The position numbers and the translations under genes were made by a program. The notes beneath the pieces are model-generated. The model did not search any database. It saw only the letters and a list, made by a program, of their open reading frames with translations, and had not been told where the DNA came from. From CAZDML01 sp964506645 (GTDB lineage: Bacteria > Elusimicrobiota > Elusimicrobia > 2-01-FULL-59-12): 24,717 nucleotides of DNA. The stretch covers positions 1 to 24,717 of the forward strand of contig CAZDML010000016.1 of assembly GCA_964506645.1 (NCBI GenBank), given 5' to 3'. The number at the start of each line of letters is the position of its first letter. Position 1 is the first letter of the stretch. This document shows, piece by piece, positions 6,915-15,200 of the stretch.

Positions 6915-8859
6915 GTCGAATATCTCATCGACACTCAAAGAAAAAAGGCTTTTTAAACCTTCCAAGGCGTTTCAGCGCACGGCACACATCCGCAGTTTAG
7001 CGGCGTATCGAGCGCTGTATCAGAAAGCGCATAAAAACCCGGAAAAGTTCTGGGCCGATCTAGCAAAGTCGACATTGACCTGGTGTAAACCGTGGAAGAA
7101 AGTGCTTAAGTGGGACGCGCCGTTTGCCCAGTGGTTTATCGGTGGGCAGACCAATGTTAGCGTGAACTGTGTGGACCGGCATCTCACGTCTTGGCGTCGC
7201 AACAAGGCCGCCATTGTCTGGGAGGGCGAGCCCGGCGATACGCGGACGCTGACCTATCAGGAACTCCATTTCGAAGTGTGCCGTTTTGCCAATGCTCTGA
7301 AGAAACTTGGGCTTCACAAAGGGGACCGGGTCGGGATTTACATGCCGATGGTGCCGGAAGCCGCAGTTGCCATGTTGGCCTGTACGCGTCTAGGTCTCAC
7401 GCACAGTGTTGTCTTCGGAGGATTTTCGGCGCAGGCCCTGCGCGACCGGATGAATGATGCCGAGGCCAAAGCGGTCATTACGGCCGATGGCGGTTTTCGC
7501 CGCGGGGCGATTGTGCCGCTCAAAGTCAATGTCGATGAAGCGCTCAAGGACGCGCCCACGGTAAAAACAGTGGTGGTTCTCAAACGAACAGGACAACACG
7601 TCTCGATGCATACCGGACGTGATCATTGGTGGCACGAGGTTGTTGCGCCGGAGTCCGGCGTGTGTGAACCCGAATCCATCGACTCCGAGCACCCACTTTT
7701 TATTCTCTATACGTCCGGAACGACCGGAAAGCCCAAAGGGATCGTGCATACGACAGCCGGTTATTTACTAGGCGCCACGCTCACAACCAAATGGGTGTTC
7801 GATTTAAAAGAAGAGGATCTCTTCTGGTGTACGGCCGACATCGGCTGGGTGACGGGTCATAGCTATGTTGTTTACGGACCGCTTTCCAACGGCGCCTCGG
7901 TGTTTATGTACGAAGGCGCTCCCAACCACCCGGGGCTCGATCGGTTCTGGTCGCTCATCGCCAAATATAAAGTGACGGTGTTCTATACGGCCCCGACGGC
8001 GATCCGCGCATTTATGCGCTGGGGCGAAGAATGGCCGAAGAAGCACGACCTCTCTTCTCTGCGGCTCTTGGGCAGTGTGGGCGAACCGATTAATCCCGAA
8101 GCCTGGATGTGGTACCAGCGGGTGATTGGGAATGGGAATTGCCCGATCGTCGATACGTGGTGGCAAACCGAAACGGGCGGCATTATGGTGTCGCCGCTTC
8201 CGGGGGCAACGCCCACCAAGCCGGGAAGCTGCACGTTGCCGCTGCCGGGCGTGGATATTCAGGTGCTCTCCAAAGAAGGGAAGCCGGTGCCGGCCGATGC
8301 GGGCGGATTCCTTGTGATCAAGCGGCCGTGGCCGTCCATGCTGCGGACGATCTGGGGAGATCCCGAACGGTTTAAGCAACAGTACTGGAGCCAGATTCCC
8401 GGGTGTTATTTTACGGGTGATGGGGCCCGGCGCGATAAAGAAGGCTATTTATGGGTGATGGGACGTGTTGATGACGTCATTAATGTGGCGGGACACCGTT
8501 TAGGCACGATGGAAATTGAAAGCGCTTTGGTCAGTCATCCTTCCGTGGCGGAAGCCGCCGTGGTCGGAAAACCCGATGCGCTTAAAGGCACGTCTATTTC
8601 TGCGTTTGTCACGCTTAAGGCCGGCAAACCGGCATCCGATGAGCTGAAACAGGAACTCATCAGCCATGTCGGCCACGAAATCGGTTCGATTGCTAAGCCC
8701 GAAGAGATTCGTTTTACCGATGCGCTGCCGAAAACACGCAGCGGCAAGATCATGCGGCGGCTCTTGCGGGACATCGCCGCCGGTGCACAAACGATCGGAG
8801 ACACAACAACATTGGAAGATTTATCCGTGCTCGCCAAACTCCGCGACGACGAGGAATAA
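6907..8859 (+). CDS. acs: Acetyl-CoA synthetase (AMP-forming)
   Basis: A 650-residue ANL-family ligase that activates acetate via acetyl-AMP to acetyl-CoA. The P-loop-like A3 motif YTSGTTGKPKGIVH is near residues 268-281. The A5 motif is DTWWQTETGG, and the hinge region is TGDGARRDKEGYLWVMGRVDDVINVAGHRLGT. The catalytic and acetylation-prone lysine is near residue 614 in KTRSGKIMRR. Length and motifs match Acs closely. The start is well supported: AAGGAG at 6894-6899 lies seven bases before the ATG at 6907. It lies inside the end of hpnE. Its TAA shares one base with the nifS ATG (TAATG). It may feed acetyl-CoA metabolism alongside isoprenoid synthesis, but the sequence does not show a direct link. 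Confidence 0.95.
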   Translation: MSESNISSTLKEKRLFKPSKAFQRTAHIRSLAAYRALYQKAHKNPEKFWADLAKSTLTWCKPWKKVLKWDAPFAQWFIGGQTNVSVNCVDRHLTSWRRNKAAIVWEGEPGDTRTLTYQELHFEVCRFANALKKLGLHKGDRVGIYMPMVPEAAVAMLACTRLGLTHSVVFGGFSAQALRDRMNDAEAKAVITADGGFRRGAIVPLKVNVDEALKDAPTVKTVVVLKRTGQHVSMHTGRDHWWHEVVAPESGVCEPESIDSEHPLFILYTSGTTGKPKGIVHTTAGYLLGATLTTKWVFDLKEEDLFWCTADIGWVTGHSYVVYGPLSNGASVFMYEGAPNHPGLDRFWSLIAKYKVTVFYTAPTAIRAFMRWGEEWPKKHDLSSLRLLGSVGEPINPEAWMWYQRVIGNGNCPIVDTWWQTETGGIMVSPLPGATPTKPGSCTLPLPGVDIQVLSKEGKPVPADAGGFLVIKRPWPSMLRTIWGDPERFKQQYWSQIPGCYFTGDGARRDKEGYLWVMGRVDDVINVAGHRLGTMEIESALVSHPSVAEAAVVGKPDALKGTSISAFVTLKAGKPASDELKQELISHVGHEIGSIAKPEEIRFTDALPKTRSGKIMRRLLRDIAAGAQTIGDTTTLEDLSVLAKLRDDEE

Positions 8860-10073
8860 TGAGTAAGAAATTCATCTACTTAGACCATAACGCCACCACC
8901 CCTCTTCGTCCGGAGGTGTTGGAGGCCATGCTGCCTTACTTGAAAGGCAATTATGGGAATGCTTCGAGCCTTTATTTTTTGGGCCAGCAATCGCGCAAAG
9001 CGATCGACCATGCGCGCGAGCAGCTCGCCAAGCTCATTGGCGCGGCCAGTTCGGACGAGCTCGCATTCACGTCCGGTGGAACAGAATCGATTAATTGGGC
9101 CATTAAAGGCGTGGCGTTTGCAGGTCGCGACAAGGGCCGTCACATCGTCTCGACGACGATCGAGCATAGCGCGGCCATGAACAGCTGCAAATACCTTGAA
9201 TCGATGGGGTGGCATGTCACCTACGTCGGAGTGGACTGGCATGGGCGCGTGAACCCTGCCGCCATTCGCTCGGCGATCACGCCCAAAACCGTGTTGGTGA
9301 ACGTCATGCACGCCAACAATGAAATCGGAACCCTGCAACAGATTCCCGAAATCGCCAAAGTCTGTCACAAAGCCGGTGTCCCGCTCCATGTGGACGCGCT
9401 GCAGACGGTCGGTAAGATTCCTGTCTCTGTAGCGGATCTGGGATGTGATCTGTTGTCGATCGGTGCACATAAATTTTACGGTCCGAAAGGTATTGGGGCG
9501 CTCTGGATTCGTCCGGGCACACGGCTGCACGCCTACCAGCACGGCGGTCGGCATGAACGTAACCGCCGGGGTGGCACAGAAGATACCGCGAACATCGTGG
9601 GTTTTGGTATGGCGGCAGAAATGGCGCAGAAAAACATGAAAGCCGAAGAAAAACATGTGCGGCACTTGCGCGATACATTGGAAAAAGCGCTTGTCTCGAA
9701 AATGGAATGCGTGCGTGTGAACGGCGACCCCGAACACCGCCTCTTTAACACGTCCAATATGAGTATTGAATGCGTGGAAGGAGAAGGACTGATCATCGGG
9801 CTCGACATGCAGGGCATCTGTGTATCTTCCGGCAGTGCCTGTGCCTCCGGCCAGGCTGAGCCGTCGCACGTCCTCAAAGCCATCGGGGTTCCCATCGAAC
9901 TGGCTAAAGGATCGCTCCGGCTTTCCCTCGGTCATGAAAATACGGAGACCGAGATCGAACATACGATAGACGCCCTGCCGAAAATTGTAGAGCGCCTGCG
10001 TGCGATCTCGCCGCTCTGGGCCGATTACAAGAAAGGCACGCGTAAATCGATTATTGGAAAGGGTGCCGTATGA
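8859..10073 (+). CDS. nifS: Cysteine desulfurase (NifS/IscS family)
   Basis: A 404-residue PLP-dependent class V aminotransferase-fold enzyme that takes sulfur from cysteine. It begins with the typical YLDHNATTPLRPEV motif. The PLP-binding Lys205 sits in SIGAHKFYGPKG. The active-site Cys328 sits in the flexible loop SSGSACASGQAEPSHVL, whose length matches the NifS/IscS (type I) group rather than SufS. The C-terminus is extended by about 20 residues (ADYKKGTRKSIIGKGAV) that may contact a partner. It overlaps mnmA by ATGA, so it is most simply the sulfur donor for MnmA. A wider role in Fe-S cluster assembly is possible, but no scaffold gene (iscU or nifU) is next to it. Confidence 0.92.
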   Translation: MSKKFIYLDHNATTPLRPEVLEAMLPYLKGNYGNASSLYFLGQQSRKAIDHAREQLAKLIGAASSDELAFTSGGTESINWAIKGVAFAGRDKGRHIVSTTIEHSAAMNSCKYLESMGWHVTYVGVDWHGRVNPAAIRSAITPKTVLVNVMHANNEIGTLQQIPEIAKVCHKAGVPLHVDALQTVGKIPVSVADLGCDLLSIGAHKFYGPKGIGALWIRPGTRLHAYQHGGRHERNRRGGTEDTANIVGFGMAAEMAQKNMKAEEKHVRHLRDTLEKALVSKMECVRVNGDPEHRLFNTSNMSIECVEGEGLIIGLDMQGICVSSGSACASGQAEPSHVLKAIGVPIELAKGSLRLSLGHENTETEIEHTIDALPKIVERLRAISPLWADYKKGTRKSIIGKGAV

Positions 10074-11161
10074 GCAAGAAAAAAGTCGTCGTCGCGATGT
10101 CAGGCGGGGTCGACAGTTCTGTCGCCGCCGCTCTGCTCAAAGAGCAGGGCTATGATGTCTACGGTATCACCATGCGCCTGGCGAATTGGGAAGAAACGGA
10201 AGGGCGTAAGTTCGGCGGTTGCTGCGGTTCGAAAGACTTTTATGATGCACGCTCTGTGGCTCAGACGCTCGATATTCCGCATTATATTTTCGACTATACC
10301 GACAATTTTCGCGTATCCGTCATTGGCTATTTCAAAGACAGCTATATGGCGGGTGAAACCCCCAATCCCTGTATCGCCTGCAATCAACATGTGAAGTTTG
10401 ACCGCTTGCTGGCCCAGGCCATGGCGATGGGTGCGGATTATCTGGCCACCGGCCATTATGCGCAAATTGAGAAGCACGGGTCTGTGTACCGGCTGAAAAA
10501 AGCGGTCGATCCTTCCAAAGACCAGTCCTACGTACTCTACGGCCTTGGTCAGGAAGAACTGTCCCGTCTCATGTTTCCGCTGGGCGCGTTTCCCAAATCG
10601 GAAATCCGTGAGATGGCACGAAAGTATCAGCTGAAGACGGCCGAAAAACCGGACAGCCAGGAAATCTGCTTCGTCCCCAACCTGGATTACAAACAATTTA
10701 TCCGTGAGGAAGTCCCGGCGGCGCAGCGTCCATCCGGCCCCATTATTTATAAAGATGGAAAGGTGCTCGGCCAGCATCAAGGGCTTCCGTTCTACACGAT
10801 CGGCCAGCGTGAAGGACTTGGTATCGCCGTCGGCCGCCCGCTGTACGTGATGAAGCTGGATACTTCTTCCAACACGCTTGTGGTCGGTGAAAAGGAAGAT
10901 GTCTTTTCCGAGGCCATGCTCGTTCGCGAAGTCACTTGGGTGGAAGGCAAACCACCGGCCTTCCCAGCACCCGCTGTCGTGAAAATCCGTTATAAACACA
11001 AAGAAGACAGCGCAACCCTGCAGGCCGATGAAAACGGTAAGGTGCGGGTCGTTTTTGATGAGCCCCAGTCAGCTATTACGCCAGGCCAGGCGGCTGTTTT
11101 CTATCACAACGACCGCGTGGTGGGCGGTGGCGTCATTCATCAGGTGGTGGCCCATGCCTAA
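10070..11161 (+). CDS. mnmA: tRNA-specific 2-thiouridylase MnmA
   Basis: A 363-residue enzyme that thiolates U34 of tRNAs for Lys, Glu and Gln using a persulfide and ATP. The PP-loop ATPase motif is SGGVDSS (11-17), followed by GCCGSKDFYDARSVA. The catalytic Cys101 is in ETPNPCIACNQHVKF, and the partner Cys200 is in SQEICFVPN. DQSYVLYGL and the beta-barrel region LGQHQGLPFYTIGQREGLGI are also typical. Family length is about 350-380 residues. It is directly coupled to the desulfurase gene upstream, a common and functionally sensible pairing. Its TAA lies eight bases inside thiO. Confidence 0.95.
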   Translation: MSKKKVVVAMSGGVDSSVAAALLKEQGYDVYGITMRLANWEETEGRKFGGCCGSKDFYDARSVAQTLDIPHYIFDYTDNFRVSVIGYFKDSYMAGETPNPCIACNQHVKFDRLLAQAMAMGADYLATGHYAQIEKHGSVYRLKKAVDPSKDQSYVLYGLGQEELSRLMFPLGAFPKSEIREMARKYQLKTAEKPDSQEICFVPNLDYKQFIREEVPAAQRPSGPIIYKDGKVLGQHQGLPFYTIGQREGLGIAVGRPLYVMKLDTSSNTLVVGEKEDVFSEAMLVREVTWVEGKPPAFPAPAVVKIRYKHKEDSATLQADENGKVRVVFDEPQSAITPGQAAVFYHNDRVVGGGVIHQVVAHA

Positions 11162-12284
11162 GCGATCTGTCATCGTCATCGGTGGCGGCGTCATCGGATC
11201 GGCGATCGCCTACGAGCTCCAGTCGCAAGGGGCTCAGGTCACGCTTCTGGAAAAGACCTCCATCGCCTCCGGTGCATCGGGCATGTCTGCGGCGATGCTC
11301 GAAGCCCAACTCGATGCCCGCGAAGAAGGGCCTTTCACCGATTTGGCGTTGGCCAGCCGCGCTCTGTTCCCGGGTCTTTCCAAGGATTTGAAAACGCAGC
11401 TCGGATTGGATATCGGGTATGAAGCCTGTGGCATTCTTCGTTTGGCCACCGATGATGCGGAGCGTCGGCTGCTCAAACACCGTTTGGAGTGGCAGCAGGT
11501 CCGCGGCCTGGGCGTGGAATGGCTGGAACCCGACCAGGTGGCTCTCCGGTACCCTCGCTTAGGCGGACGTCACACCGGCGCGATTTTTTATGTCGAAGAT
11601 GGTCAGGTGATTGCCGGCCGTTTGACTTCGGCGTTGGCGGAAGCGGCTCGTAGAAAAGGCGCGGCCATTCACGAACAGGTTCACGTCTCCGGATTTAAAG
11701 TGGAAGGACGCCATGTGGCCGGCGTGCTGACTGAAAATGAAGTGTACTCGGCCGATGCCGTTGTCCTGGCGGCAGGGCCCTGGTCCGCCGGGCTGGCACG
11801 TCGTTTAGGATTTGCCCTGCCGATTGAGCCGGTTCGCGGACAGATGCTGATTTTTAAAACGGAAGAGCGACTTCTCCCCTGCCCCATTTATACATCAGAA
11901 GGGTATTTGACGCCGAAGTCGGATGGAACACTCTTGGTGGGAAGTACGGCCGAACGCGTGGGATTTTCCTGCGAAACAACGCCCTTGGGTATTGAGAAAC
12001 TCCAAAGTTTTGTGGCGAAACGGCTGCCGGCACTGATGGATGTTCCGTATTTGGGTGCGACGGCTGGTTTACGGCCGGGCAGCTTGCCGGATAATTTACC
12101 AGCGATTGGACCATTGCCAGACTGGGACAATGTCTCTGTCGCCGCGGGACATTACCGAAATGGAATTTTGCTGGCTCCGATCACGGCTAAACTGATGGCT
12201 GCACATCTTTTTAATCATACCCCACCATTACCTCACGAGCCCTTCCTCCCGGCGCGTCTCCTCGCCGAAAAACCACTCGCTTAA
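11154..12284 (+). CDS. thiO: FAD-dependent glycine oxidase-like protein (ThiO family)
   Basis: A 376-residue member of the DAO family. The FAD motif GGGVIG begins at residue 9 (SVIVIGGGVIGSAIAYELQ), with an acidic residue at the end of the second strand (LLEKTSIASGASG). Later family signatures are DGQVIAGRL, AAGPWSAGL, PVRGQML, and the C-terminal GLRPGSLPDNLPAIGPLPDW and AAGHYRNGILLAPITAKL, which fit glycine oxidase ThiO. ThiO makes dehydroglycine (iminoacetate) for thiazole synthesis. No other thiamine gene is nearby, so a different amine or amino-acid substrate is possible. The ATG at 11154 overlaps mnmA by eight bases and puts the FAD motif at the N-terminus. Its TAA overlaps the stop of the convergent giant gene in TTAA. 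Confidence 0.82.
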   Translation: MPKRSVIVIGGGVIGSAIAYELQSQGAQVTLLEKTSIASGASGMSAAMLEAQLDAREEGPFTDLALASRALFPGLSKDLKTQLGLDIGYEACGILRLATDDAERRLLKHRLEWQQVRGLGVEWLEPDQVALRYPRLGGRHTGAIFYVEDGQVIAGRLTSALAEAARRKGAAIHEQVHVSGFKVEGRHVAGVLTENEVYSADAVVLAAGPWSAGLARRLGFALPIEPVRGQMLIFKTEERLLPCPIYTSEGYLTPKSDGTLLVGSTAERVGFSCETTPLGIEKLQSFVAKRLPALMDVPYLGATAGLRPGSLPDNLPAIGPLPDWDNVSVAAGHYRNGILLAPITAKLMAAHLFNHTPPLPHEPFLPARLLAEKPLA

Positions 12285-15200
12285 GCGCTTCTTCGAAGCT
12301 GCGCCGATCGGCTCCTCTCCTGTGATGAGCTAACCCACATCTCCGAGATCTTTTGACGAATACTTTCTACGGTACGGTTAAAGGATAGATATCCGCCGGT
12401 GGCTAGAATCGTTTGCCAGTGCGGATTGCCTTCGCCCGTGCTGGCTCGAAGTGCGGCCTTGACCGCTTCAAAGAGGCGTACAGCGTTTTGCTGATCTGCA
12501 TCCAGTCGATCGAACGTCCATTTCGGTAGTAATACCAACTGCCCGCGGTCTTTGGTGGAAACAATAAGCCCCAGCGGTCCGTGGCCGTTCTGATGCAGCA
12601 GTCTATCCCACAGCGCGGGGAAGGCCGTACGATTCGGATGCATGGCCATAATAAAAGGAATCGTATGCGCAGCGTCTTCCGAATGGGCCGCAAGTCCAAG
12701 AAGCGAAAGAACCTCATTCAATAAAAGGTCGCCGCTCAATAGCGCTTCCATCGCGGATGACACATCTACAGCGGTTTGGTGTGTAGCCGACACGGCAGCA
12801 ATGAGGTGTGCTAAAAATCCATGGGCGAGTTCATTTGTTTTCTGGTCAACGGCGGCCCCATGTCCTTGGACTGGCTGTACATAGAATGTCCCCACATGAG
12901 GGCGTGCCGTCGTGTGAGTCCTGCCCAAAAGGTTCGGGAGATAGCGCTGCGTATAATGGGCGCGAATCAGAACATCCAACTCCGCCGCTTGTTGAGTCAA
13001 TCGCAACGCACTGATGTCATCAGGACGTTTGGAGGGAGTAGATAAATTCTTGGATTGCATTAAAAACCGCAATGACGGTGGAAAAGCCTCGAGGTCTTCA
13101 CCCTCGAGACCCCAGACACTTGCCGTCCCATAACGGACGGGGGTTAAGCCCATGGCGGCTCCGGTGTGTAAGATGGATGTGAAGTCATGCAGGGTCGTCC
13201 ATGGCGTGCGTGACGTTTTTTCGTAGGGGCTCACAACTTCTTCTTCGGGTAAAGTGCCTGTAATGAACGGACTTTTTCTTTGTCGAGAACGCTGTAGAAG
13301 CTCGGGCAATAGGTCCCCCGATTCTATGGTCAGAAGGAATCCTTTGCTGAGGATATCTGCCATGTTTGCATGCAATGCGTCCGATGCAAGGTCGATGTAT
13401 AAGATGCTTGAACGGTCATGCATGGGAGACACGGCCTGAGCGATTTCCGTATGATGCCATGCACAGTATCCCGCAACTTTGGGAATGCAGGTAGCGTCTA
13501 CGTACGTTTCTTCATAAACAAACGTTTCAAACAAGCTCAAACGGTCTAGCTCTGTGTGTGTTTGCTGTTCATGAACAATGGCTTGTACGGTCTCGCGGTC
13601 TAAATAATAGACACCGGAGTTACGAAGTCCGAAAGTCTGTCGCATATAAGCGTCGGACCCCTGCAGCTGATTCCGTAGTTTGGAACTTAACGTATGGATG
13701 GATAAGGCATGTCGGGGGATTGAGATGACCAAAAGGGCCACATCGATTCGCCCATCGGGGTGGATCAAAATTTTATGGATGTCTTGAGTGTCTAGTGCGC
13801 GGTTGTCGATGACAATCCCTGCATTTACGGAAAAGTGGCTTTTCAGCGAGCTTGGCTCGAAAGGGTTACTATCGGTCGTGTGTTGTATGCTCGGGTTCAC
13901 GAAGATTGTGTGCTGAGATTGACTGTGCGAAGGGGTGATAACACGCAAGTGAAGATGATTTTTCATCCATAGTAGTGTGGTGCTGAGGAGTGCGGTTTGA
14001 ATATATGGGTGGGCGGCCTCAAGCAGGGAACTCCCTGGCTGTGAGGTTATTTCGGTGACAAAGAAGGGCTGCGTACGAAGGATCTGCTTTGACTCAATGA
14101 GGTCCTCCCAAGTCTTCAGGATCGTGGCCGCCAGCGTTTTCCCCAAGATGCCGTGAAATGATGTTTGGAGTGTACGGTGGGATGAGTGACAGGCCAGATG
14201 TGCCCAGTCGGCAAAAGAAGGAAGACGCTCCGCTAATTTCTCATGAAGCTCATTTGGAAATACGAGCTCATTGTGGGCCGCTCGCGTAGGGAGGGCTCGC
14301 GAAGGTCGTTGTAGGCCATCCGGTTGTAATGGAACCGATCTGTGTTCAGCAGTTCGTGTCCCAGACCAACGAGGTGTTCTGTTCATCTCTTCAGCGGGAG
14401 CTGCTTTGAGGGACTCGTCCATATAGGTATCCCAAGGATCCCCAGGGCGACTCTGAATTTTTTGAGATAAATCCTTCAAAAGTCCCATGAAATGTTGGAT
14501 GACGAGCTCAGCATTTCTTTCTCCAAAATGTTGCGTGAGTGTCTCTTGGGGGAGGTAGGTGCTTCCGCTATTGTTTATCCACTGAACAAAAGCCGTCATG
14601 CTCTTGTGCGTTGATAAATTAATGGCTTCCATGTTTGTTCCTGAGGGGAGAGCGCCGTCTTTGTTACGGTTGTAGTAAGTGCCGATGGTTGCAAAACGCC
14701 ATGCTTGAGTCATGAGGACGCGTAAGTAGTCTTGGATGCCAGACGTGTAAATGCCTACGCGCACACGATTGTCTTCGGTTGCGAAGTGATGGGACTCCCC
14801 TATACGCTGAATAGCTCCCAAAATAAATCGAACGTCTTTTGCAATACTTTTCGCAGGGAATTCATAATCCCAGCCTTTCTCGCCGTTCTTTTTCTTTACG
14901 TCAAAACAAGAAACGATGTTGTGCATGTGATCGGCGATCTTTATAAGAAGAAGTTCTAAGAAATCGCGCTCGATCAGCTCTGTTACGTTGCCTACTTCTT
15001 CGTTTTTGTCGACAAACGTCAGATTATCGATGAGAGGTTGATGATAATAGGGAAATGTCTCGCGAATTTGCCTGAGAATAAGTTCACGCGCTTGCTCAAT
15101 GGAAATGTTTAGTGCTTTTGCCAGGTTGGCGGGCCCGTCTTCCAATCCATCGTGAAGGATGGCGGTCTGTAAGGTGAGTGGATTTCGCACTTTAAATTTG

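Noticed and set aside
8880..9962. Long minus-strand open frame of 360 codons
   Set aside because: It is antisense to nifS, which has complete catalytic motifs; the translation has no recognisable features.
10100..10999. Minus-strand open frame of 299 codons
   Set aside because: It is antisense to mnmA with intact active-site cysteines and P-loop.
11028..11153. Upstream extension of thiO by 42 codons
   Set aside because: It reads through mnmA in another frame and would put non-family residues before the FAD motif; the ATG at 11154 fits better.
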